Source: Paucimonas sp. (GTDB lineage: Bacteria > Pseudomonadota > Gammaproteobacteria > Pseudomonadales > Pseudomonadaceae). From it: a DNA stretch of 62,222 nt. The notes under the pieces are model-generated. The model did no database searches, had not been told where the DNA came from, and was given only the letters and a program-made list of their open reading frames with translations. The position numbers and the translations under genes are program-made. Positions 56,210 through 62,222 of this stretch are shown piece by piece. The stretch spans positions 1 through 62,222 of the forward strand of contig JAIRVG010000039.1 in the NCBI GenBank assembly GCA_031253995.1, given 5' to 3'. Positions within the stretch are counted from its first letter, which is position 1. Each line of letters opens with the position of its first letter.

Positions 56210-58527
56210 GCAGTTTCCGTCGCGTCGATGAAGGGAGGGTATTCTTCGAGCTGGGCCACGGTCAGCGGACGGCTGAAGTGGTAGCCCTGGGCGAAATCGC
56301 AACCGGCCAGGCGCAGGTAGACCACCTGCTCGCGGGTCTCCACGCCCTCCGCCACCACCTCCAGGCCCAGGCGCTTGGCGAGGATGATGGTGGACACCAC
56401 GATGGGACTGTCATCGTGGCTGTTGGAGAGCTGGGCAATCAGGGTACGGTCGATCTTCAGCCGGTTGATCGGCAGCGCCTGCAAGTGGGAGAAACCGGAA
56501 TAGCCCTGGCCGAAATCGTCGAGGCTGATGCTCAGGCCGGCATCGCGCAGGGCTTGCAGGTGCTTGATGCCCTGGCCCTCGTCGTCAAGCACCGTGGTCT
56601 CGGTGATTTCCAGCTCCAGGTAGCGGGGCTCGACGCCATGCTGGGCCAGTTCCTCCAGCAGCCGGGTGCTGAAGTCCGGCTGGCGCAACTGCAAGGGCGA
56701 GACGTTGATCGCCAGCCCTGACTGGACACCCCGCCCCTGCCAGCGCACCAGTTCCTCGCAGGCCAGGCGCAACACCTCCCAGCCCAGGGCGACGATGAAG
56801 CCGCTGCGCTCGGCCAGGGAAATGAAACGGTCCGGGTACAGCAGGCCGAACTGCGGATGCTGCCAGCGCACCAGGGCCTCGTAGCCCTCGACGCGCATGG
56901 AGTCGAAACGCACCTTGGGCTGGAAATGCAGGACGAACTGGCGCTCCTTCAGCGCCGGGCCGAACGCCTGCTCCAGGGCGAACTCGCCGACATCGACGAC
57001 GTTCAGCGACGGATCGAAGAAGCGGTACTGGCCACGGCCAGCCTGCTTGGCCGAGTACATGGCGGCGTCGGCATGGCGGATCAGTTCGTCCACCGACTGC
57101 CCGTCCCGCGGGCATATGCTCACGCCGATGCTGGGGCTGCTGTTGAGCTCGTGCTTGTCCAGCGAATACATCGCCGACAGCTTGTTCAGCAGCATGCGCA
57201 CCCACAGGTCGATCTGCTCTTCGGTGCGGCTGCCGGCCAGCAGCACGACGAACTCGTCGCCGCCGAAGCGCGCCGCCTCGTCACCCGCCTCCAGGGCCCG
57301 GCTGATGCGCCCGGCCACAGCCTGCAAGAGCAGGTCGCCGACCTTGTGGCCGAGGGAGTCGTTGATCGACTTGAAGCGGTCCATGTCGATGAACAGGATC
57401 GCCATCAGGCGCCGCTTGCTGCGCTGCTCGGCCAGCACCCGGGCCGCGGTTTCCATGAACTGGCGACGGTTGTGCAGGCCACTGAGGTGGTCGGTGGCTG
57501 CCGCATGGCTGCTGCGCCGGTGCTCTTCTTCCAGGCGCTGGATCAATTGCTGGTTGATCCGCTGCGCCTGCTCCAGGGCGCCGAAGGCCTCTTCGCGCTT
57601 GCCCAGCACGCGCCAGCCCCACAGCACGCCGCCGAGGATCAGCAGGGTCATGCTCAGGTTGACCCACAACTGGCGCTCGTACAGCAACTGCGAGGGGGCG
57701 AGGATCTCGTCTTCGCGCTGGCTCACCGCGATGCTGAAGCCCCGTGGCAGCACCTTGCGGAACAGACTCTGGTAACGCCCGTCGCCGCTGAACTGGCTGA
57801 TCCGCCCGGCAGACTCGACGTTGTCCGGCAGGTCCGGCATCAGCGCCTCCCCCGCCACTTCCACGCCACTGTTGCCGATGCGCAGGCGCTCGCGGCCGGC
57901 GCTGTCGAGCAGGCGCATCAGGCCGCTGTCGCCCAGGTCGATGTGCTGGAACAGCACGGCCAGGTAACCGATGTCCAGTTGCACCAGGAGGATGCTTTCC
58001 GGCTGACCGCGGGACGGCTCGGTCAACGGCAGGAGGAACGGCAGGCGCCAGTTGATCTCGGCGGCGGCCCGGGCCGAGACGTCCAGGGGCGGCAGGAACG
58101 GCTTGAAGCCGTAGCGGCCGATATGCGCACGCAGGGCTGTCAGCCAGGCCTCGGGCAACTGCTGCGGTTCGTCGCTGTGGCTGGCCGACAGCAGCTCGCC
58201 GTCGAAGCGGTACAGGCTCATGCGCTTGAGCACCGGGTCCTCGGCCAGCATGCGCACCAGGCTCCAGCGGCCCTGGCCGCTGTCGCGCAGGTCGGCCTGG
58301 GCGGCGCGGCCGATGGTCTGCGCGCGGTCCACCAGCTGGCTGAGGTTTTCCGCGGCCATGGTGGCCAGGTTGAGGTGTTCCGAGGCCTTGGCCGCCAGGG
58401 CTTCCTGTCCGGATGTGGTTCGCTGCTGGAAGTACGAGACCCAGACAAACAGCAGGATCGCCACCGCCGAGGACAACAGCAGGAACTGCAGGAGGTTGAA
58501 AGAGGACAAGGACCGGCGGATCACCAC
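56197..58527 (-). CDS. Membrane GGDEF-EAL protein with periplasmic sensor domain
   Basis: A 776-residue inner-membrane c-di-GMP enzyme. TM1 is at about 12-30 ('LLQFLLLSSAVAILLFVWVS'), a periplasmic CACHE-like region at about 32-285, TM2 at about 288-308 ('NLSMTLLILGGVLWGW'), a short coiled coil, GGDEF at about 345-505 with 'RFGGDEFVVLL', and EAL at about 520-765 with 'EGYEALVRW', 'LEITETTVL' and 'SLDDFGQGYSGF'. Both catalytic motifs look intact. It overlaps the PhnD-like binding-protein gene downstream, suggesting that a periplasmic ligand-binding partner controls c-di-GMP turnover. Confidence 0.93.
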   Translation of the reverse strand: MVIRRSLSSFNLLQFLLLSSAVAILLFVWVSYFQQRTTSGQEALAAKASEHLNLATMAAENLSQLVDRAQTIGRAAQADLRDSGQGRWSLVRMLAEDPVLKRMSLYRFDGELLSASHSDEPQQLPEAWLTALRAHIGRYGFKPFLPPLDVSARAAAEINWRLPFLLPLTEPSRGQPESILLVQLDIGYLAVLFQHIDLGDSGLMRLLDSAGRERLRIGNSGVEVAGEALMPDLPDNVESAGRISQFSGDGRYQSLFRKVLPRGFSIAVSQREDEILAPSQLLYERQLWVNLSMTLLILGGVLWGWRVLGKREEAFGALEQAQRINQQLIQRLEEEHRRSSHAAATDHLSGLHNRRQFMETAARVLAEQRSKRRLMAILFIDMDRFKSINDSLGHKVGDLLLQAVAGRISRALEAGDEAARFGGDEFVVLLAGSRTEEQIDLWVRMLLNKLSAMYSLDKHELNSSPSIGVSICPRDGQSVDELIRHADAAMYSAKQAGRGQYRFFDPSLNVVDVGEFALEQAFGPALKERQFVLHFQPKVRFDSMRVEGYEALVRWQHPQFGLLYPDRFISLAERSGFIVALGWEVLRLACEELVRWQGRGVQSGLAINVSPLQLRQPDFSTRLLEELAQHGVEPRYLELEITETTVLDDEGQGIKHLQALRDAGLSISLDDFGQGYSGFSHLQALPINRLKIDRTLIAQLSNSHDDSPIVVSTIILAKRLGLEVVAEGVETREQVVYLRLAGCDFAQGYHFSRPLTVAQLEEYPPFIDATETACEH

Positions 58528-58561
58528 AATTCATTCCTGCCGTTAAGTGATGGCACATTAC

Positions 58562-58591
58562 TACCAGTTTATGACAGCCGCATGACTGGTA
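58562..58591. promoter_or_regulatory. Operator-like inverted repeat TACCAGT / ACTGGTA
   Basis: Perfect 7-bp arms at 58562-58568 and 58585-58591 with a 16-base spacer, in the gap between the GGDEF-EAL gene and the MoaF-like operon. It is placed where an activator or repressor of the MoaF-like operon could bind. Confidence 0.45.
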
Positions 58592-58604
58592 TGCCAACCC
58601 CACC

Positions 58605-58620
58605 TCAACCATCCGGTTGA
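58605..58620. promoter_or_regulatory. Operator-like palindrome TCAACC-ATCC-GGTTGA
   Basis: A perfect 6-bp inverted repeat with a 4-base spacer, 65 bases before the MoaF-like start and 14 bases after the repeat at 58591. No regulator gene is in the window on this side, so the protein is unknown. Confidence 0.45.
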
Positions 58621-58684
58621 TACCGCCCGGCCCCGCCCCGCGTCACCATCGTGGCTCCCAACAACAAGTACCGGAGCCACTTCC

Positions 58685-59503
58685 ATGACCACCCAATCCG
58701 ACTGGATCACCGTAGGCGCCCTGGCCGAGGGTTTTGCCCCCGAGGCCTTCATCCTGCCGCAACTGGCCGAGCTGGCCGGCCGCCAGATGACCCTGCATTT
58801 CGCCAACGGCTGGGTCATCGAGCACCGCTTCGATGCCGAACAGCTGCACTGGCACGCCGCCGACGGCCACTCCAGCGGCAGCGCGCCCTACCGCGCCACC
58901 TCGGTGCGCCCGGGCATCTACCTGGTGGACTTCCTCAAGACCGAACAGGGCCAGACCTGGTCGATCACCCTGGTCATCGACACCCTCACCCAGTCCTTCA
59001 CCGCGGTGATCGGCAACATGCCGACCGAGCAGGAGACCCAGCAGGGCATCTACCACCGTGCCCTGTCCGGCAAGAACCTGACCTGCGTCGACGCCCAGTT
59101 CCTCCACGGCAGCCTCGACAAGCCCTGGCAGGAAGGCGCCTGCCCGCACGCACCGACCACCGAGCTGGTGGGCATCCGCAACCACTACCGCTACAGCCCG
59201 ACCGAGGAATACGAGCACATCTACCTCAACGAGAACTACTACACCTGGCAGTGCCTGAAGGGCGTGGAACAAGGCCTGTGCGACACCGACCGCTGCCACT
59301 ACTACAAGATCGCCGACGAGCTGTACCTGTTCGTCTGGCGCGAGAAGATCATCCCGACCCTGGGCCTGGTGATGGTCGACCTGCGTGAGCACCGCAGCGA
59401 CGGCAAGATCTTCGGCTATGCCGAGGGCAGCTTCGATGCCTTCAGCAACTTCCCGGTGTCCTCGTACTGCAACCTGATCAACACCACGGTCCACGAAGCA
59501 TGA
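58685..59503 (+). CDS. MoaF family protein
   Basis: A 272-residue cytosolic protein that I recognise as MoaF-like: 'DWITVGALAEGFAPEAFILP' at the start, 'LAGRQMTLHFANGWVIEHRF' and 'GIYLVDFLKTEQGQTWSITL', then a second, similar half with 'YSPTEEYEHIYLNENYYTWQ', 'CHYYKIADELYLFVWREKII' and 'GKIFGYAEGSFDAFSNFPVS'. The two halves look like repeated calycin-type barrels. Despite the name, a molybdenum-cofactor role is poorly founded. It overlaps the first dehydrogenase gene by four bases, which points to a catabolic operon in which it may bind or isomerise a small molecule. Confidence 0.85.
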   Translation: MTTQSDWITVGALAEGFAPEAFILPQLAELAGRQMTLHFANGWVIEHRFDAEQLHWHAADGHSSGSAPYRATSVRPGIYLVDFLKTEQGQTWSITLVIDTLTQSFTAVIGNMPTEQETQQGIYHRALSGKNLTCVDAQFLHGSLDKPWQEGACPHAPTTELVGIRNHYRYSPTEEYEHIYLNENYYTWQCLKGVEQGLCDTDRCHYYKIADELYLFVWREKIIPTLGLVMVDLREHRSDGKIFGYAEGSFDAFSNFPVSSYCNLINTTVHEA

Positions 59504-60291
59504 AGCGCACCGTGCTGATCACCGGTGCCGGCAGCGGCATCGGCGCGGCCTGCGTGAAACGCCTGGCCGCCCTGGGTGACAACCTGGTGCTGGTCGGCCG
59601 GCGGCGCGAAGCGCTGGAACAGGTGGCGGCCGGCACCGACGCCCTGGTGCTGGCCGGCGACGCCGCCGACAGCGCCACCTGGGCCGGCTTCGTCGAGCAG
59701 ATCCGCGCCCGCTTCGGCGGACTCGACGCGCTGGTCTGCTGCGCCGGCGGCCATGGCCTGGGCAACGCCCTGGACACCAGCGACGAGGCCTGGGAAGCCG
59801 CCATGCGCGGCAACCTGCACAGCGCCTTCCACAGCGCCCGGGCCTGCCTGCCGCTGCTGGTGGAGCGACGTGGCAGCATCGTCCTGCTGGGGTCCATCGC
59901 CTCGCTGGCGGCGGGCCCCGAGGTGTGCGGCTACACCACCGCCAAGCATGCGCTGGTCGGCCTGAACCGCTCACTGGCCCGGGACTTCGGGCCGCAGGGC
60001 GTGCGGGTCAACTGCGTGTGTCCGGGCTGGGTGCGCACACCCATGGCCGACGAGGAAATGCAGCCGCTGATGGATCACTACGGCGAAGACCTCGACGCCG
60101 CCTACCGCCGGGTCACCGCCGACGTACCGCTGCGCCGCCCCGCCACGGCGGACGAGATCGCCGCGCTGTGCCAGTTCCTGATCAGCGCCGAGGCGTCGAT
60201 CATCACCGGCGCGGTGATCGCCGCCGATGGTGGCTCGACCATCGTCGACGTGCCGACCCTGGCCTATACCCGTCTGGAGAACCAGCCATGA
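59500..60291 (+). CDS. Short-chain dehydrogenase/reductase, first copy
   Basis: A 263-residue classical SDR. The cofactor motif is 'VLITGAGSGIGAACVKRLAA', 'VCCAGGHG' is the NNAG-equivalent, and the catalytic serine and YxxxK are in 'IVLLGSIASLAAGPEV' and 'CGYTTAKHALVGLN'. 'GVRVNCVCPGWVRTPM' follows. An NAD(P)-dependent oxidation of a hydroxyl group is expected. It overlaps the MoaF-like gene before it and the second SDR after it by four bases each. Confidence 0.9.
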   Translation: MKRTVLITGAGSGIGAACVKRLAALGDNLVLVGRRREALEQVAAGTDALVLAGDAADSATWAGFVEQIRARFGGLDALVCCAGGHGLGNALDTSDEAWEAAMRGNLHSAFHSARACLPLLVERRGSIVLLGSIASLAAGPEVCGYTTAKHALVGLNRSLARDFGPQGVRVNCVCPGWVRTPMADEEMQPLMDHYGEDLDAAYRRVTADVPLRRPATADEIAALCQFLISAEASIITGAVIAADGGSTIVDVPTLAYTRLENQP

Positions 60292-61067
60292 ATGCACGCT
60301 TCGATTTCACTGGCCAGCAGGTGCTGGTCACCGGCGGCGCCCAGGGCATTGGCCGGGCCATCGTCGAGGGCTTCGCTCGCGCCGGGGCCGAGGTGCTGAT
60401 CGCCGACCTCAACCTGGACGGTGCCCGTGCACTGGCCAGCGCGTTGAACGACGAAGGTCATCGGGTGAGTGCCAGCGGCATCGACCTCGCCGACCGCGAG
60501 GCCGTCGCCGCATTGCTGGCCGGGCTGCCGCGCCTCGACGTGCTGGTGCACAACGCCGCGTACTTCCCGCTGACGCCCTTCGAGCAGATCGACGAACCGC
60601 TGCTGCGGCGCACCCTGGACGTCAACCTGTCGGCGCTGTTCTGGCTGACCCAAGGCGCGCTGCCGTTGTTCCGCCGCCAGGGGCGCGGCAACGTGCTGGT
60701 GACCTCCTCGGTCACCGGGCCACGGGTCGCCTACCCCGGGCTCAGCCACTACGCCGCGTCCAAGGCCGGGGTCAACGGCTTCATCCGCAGCGCGGCGCTG
60801 GAGCTGGCGGCCCATGGCGTGCGGGTCAATGGCGTCGAGCCGGGGATGATCCGCACCCCGGCCATGGACAACCTCGGTGACGCCAGCCTCAACGCACGGA
60901 TCGCCGGCAGCGTGCCCCTGGGCCGTCTCGGCGAGCCGCAGGACATCGCCGCCGCCATGCTCTTCCTGGCCTCGGACAACGCCGCCTACATCACCGGCCA
61001 GACCCTGATCGTCGATGGCGGCGCCACCCTGCCGGAAACCCTCGCCACCCTGGAGAGTAATGGCTGA
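60288..61067 (+). CDS. Short-chain dehydrogenase/reductase, second copy
   Basis: A 259-residue classical SDR. It shows 'VLVTGGAQGIGRAIVEGFAR', an aspartate at the end of strand 2 ('LIADLNLDG') that favours NAD, 'VLVHNAAYFPL', the serine in 'VTSSVTGPRVAYPG', and YxxxK in 'SHYAASKAGVNGFI'. It ends with 'YITGQTLIVDGGATLPE'. It is translationally coupled to the first SDR but only distantly similar to it, so the two probably catalyse successive steps. Confidence 0.9.
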   Translation: MNARFDFTGQQVLVTGGAQGIGRAIVEGFARAGAEVLIADLNLDGARALASALNDEGHRVSASGIDLADREAVAALLAGLPRLDVLVHNAAYFPLTPFEQIDEPLLRRTLDVNLSALFWLTQGALPLFRRQGRGNVLVTSSVTGPRVAYPGLSHYAASKAGVNGFIRSAALELAAHGVRVNGVEPGMIRTPAMDNLGDASLNARIAGSVPLGRLGEPQDIAAAMLFLASDNAAYITGQTLIVDGGATLPETLATLESNG

Positions 61068-61090
61068 CTACTGGCCATTGCGATCAAGAA

Positions 61091-61130
61091 CGCTGGCAGC
61101 CACGAACAAGACTTGCTCCGGCTGCCAGCG
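61091..61130. promoter_or_regulatory. Perfect 11-bp inverted repeat before the outer-membrane gene
   Basis: CGCTGGCAGCC (61091-61101) and GGCTGCCAGCG (61120-61130) pair with an 18-base loop, 24 bases after the second SDR stop. There is no T tract. It may reduce read-through or protect the upstream message from 3' decay. Confidence 0.55.
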
Positions 61131-61185
61131 CCCTAATAAGCCCTCGCTACAGCACAACTGCCAACAAGAAAATGGGGGAATACCA

Positions 61186-62222
61186 ATGGACAAGCAACAT
61201 CGCCTGTTACCGCTGGCCCGGGCCGTCGGCCTGAGCCTGGTCACACTGGCAGCGGCCCAGCCGGCGCTGGCCTACGAGCTGTACGCGGACGACGACACCC
61301 ACCTCAATGCCGACATGCTCGCCGTGTGGGGGATGTTCAACAGCCGCAAGAACTACGACGGCACCACGGGAGGCTCCACCTGGCGCGAAGGCTTCATCAA
61401 GTATGGCGTCAGCGGCGACCAGGGCCTGGGCGGCGCCGGCACCTTGTACGGCACCTTCAACCTGGTCAGTTCGGCGACCTGGGGTGACGGCGACGCCGCT
61501 GGCAATACCGACGGTTCCGAGCGCACCACCAAGATCGAGGACGCCTTCCTCGGCTGGCGCTCGGGCGACCTGTTCCCGGCCCTGGGCAAGGATGGCGTGG
61601 ACTTCTCCGCCGGGCGCCAGGTGGTCAAGGTCGGCAGCGGCTTCCTGATCAACGACGACGGTCCCAACCTCGGCAAGGGCCCGGCGGACGGCGCGCTGAA
61701 CCGTGGTGGCGCCTACTACCTGGCAGCCCGCCACGCCTTCGACCGTACCGCGGTGCTCAAGCTCGGTGGCCAGGATGGCCTGCACGGCAGCGTGCTGTGG
61801 CTGAAATCCGACAACCGCGCCCAGGCCGAAACCGAACTGGCCGCCGGTACCCTGGACTACACCACCGAGGCCGGCACCCTGGGCCTGACCTGGGTGCATG
61901 GCCTGGACGTCACCGACCAGTGGGCCAGCGACTTCCAGAAAGAACGCGAGAACATGGATGTCTACAGCCTGCGGGGCGAAGGCAGTGCCGGCATCGAGAA
62001 CGCCAGCTTCGGCTTCGAATACGCCTGGCAGGACAAGGACGCCGGGCCGGAGAAAGCCTGGTACGCCGAGGCCGGCTACACCTTCGCCGATGTCGCCTGG
62101 GCGCCCAAGGTCACCTATCGCTATACCCGTTACTCGCAGGGTTGGGATTCGCTGTTCACCGGCCTGAGCACCGGCTATGGCACCTGGTTCCAGGGTGAGG
62201 TGGCGGCCAACTATTCCGGGCC
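61186..62222 (+). CDS. Outer-membrane beta-barrel protein (partial, 3' end outside window)
   Basis: At least 345 residues, running off the right edge. The signal peptide spans about 1-29 ('LSLVTLAAAQPALA-YELYAD'). The mature part has alternating amphipathic strands with 'WREGFIKYGVSGDQGLGGAG', 'IEDAFLGWRSGDLFPALGKD' and 'DFSAGRQVVKVGSGFLINDD', resembling alginate-export-type or specific porins rather than OprD. GGGGGAA precedes the ATG. Following two dehydrogenases, it is the probable outer-membrane channel for the substrate of this operon. The exact family cannot be settled without the C-terminus. Confidence 0.8.
   Translation, partial: MDKQHRLLPLARAVGLSLVTLAAAQPALAYELYADDDTHLNADMLAVWGMFNSRKNYDGTTGGSTWREGFIKYGVSGDQGLGGAGTLYGTFNLVSSATWGDGDAAGNTDGSERTTKIEDAFLGWRSGDLFPALGKDGVDFSAGRQVVKVGSGFLINDDGPNLGKGPADGALNRGGAYYLAARHAFDRTAVLKLGGQDGLHGSVLWLKSDNRAQAETELAAGTLDYTTEAGTLGLTWVHGLDVTDQWASDFQKERENMDVYSLRGEGSAGIENASFGFEYAWQDKDAGPEKAWYAEAGYTFADVAWAPKVTYRYTRYSQGWDSLFTGLSTGYGTWFQGEVAANYSG

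Noticed and set aside
1..62222. CRISPR array, tRNA, rRNA or prophage
   Set aside because: No regularly spaced repeats, no cloverleaf or rRNA segment, and no integrase or phage structural gene was recognised anywhere in the window.

Overview
The window is a gene-dense, high-GC chromosomal segment of a Pseudomonas species, probably from the P. putida / P. fluorescens side of the genus. The basis is OprD-type porins, many LysR and TetR regulators, FecI/FecR-type signalling, TonB receptors, c-di-GMP enzymes, and REP-like palindromes carrying the 'GCTCCCACA' core. I see no tRNA, rRNA, CRISPR array, transposase or prophage gene. About 56 protein genes are called. Two are cut by the window edges: an acetolactate synthase-type enzyme at the left and an outer-membrane barrel protein at the right.

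Layout. (1) 1-9513, minus strand: a putative catabolic locus with a LysR regulator, an aconitase paralogue, a beta-propeller lactonase, an MFS anion symporter, an OprD porin, a leaderless substrate-binding-protein-like protein and a ThDP enzyme. (2) 9525-11906: a TetR regulator facing a crotonase and an alpha/beta hydrolase across a near-perfect operator. (3) 11914-15717: a GntR/FadR regulator divergent from a complete amino-acid ABC transporter. (4) 15748-19567: a HypT-like LysR regulator divergent from a DctA-family symporter and a two-domain Asp/Glu racemase. (5) 19579-20597: a ParD-like protein overlapping a methionine aminopeptidase, behind an operator-like palindrome. (6) 20761-26485: a six-gene accessory phospholipid operon resembling E. 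coli ynbABCD. (7) 26700-29143: a solitary class III extradiol dioxygenase and an FAD oxidoreductase.

(8) 29148-47138 is the most interesting part. A FecI/FecR pair and a minus-strand cassette (AfsA/ScbA-type gamma-butyrolactone synthase homologue, HAD phosphatase, cytochrome P450, DHA2 exporter) lie beside a long, tightly coupled plus-strand operon. That operon encodes an STN-containing TonB receptor, a class II aldolase, an ABC binding protein with two permeases but no ATPase, a PLP C-S lyase, a DszB-like desulfinase homologue, a second TonB receptor and a dipeptidase. My reading is a sulfur-compound scavenging system next to a butyrolactone-type small-molecule cassette, perhaps under cell-surface signalling. 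The functions of individual families are established; the joint role is inference.

(9) 47116-58527: a sensory and c-di-GMP block (BdlA-like soluble chemoreceptor, PAS-PAS-GAF-GGDEF-EAL protein, very short PAS chemoreceptor, PhnD-like binding protein coupled to a membrane GGDEF-EAL protein), interrupted by an EntS-like exporter / HbpS-like / LuxR operon and a GFA-family gene. (10) 58685-62222: a MoaF-like protein, two short-chain dehydrogenases and an outer-membrane protein forming a second catabolic-looking operon with two operator-like palindromes in front. Regulatory hairpins and REP-like elements are listed separately. The only non-coding stretch over 300 bases is 51019-51392.
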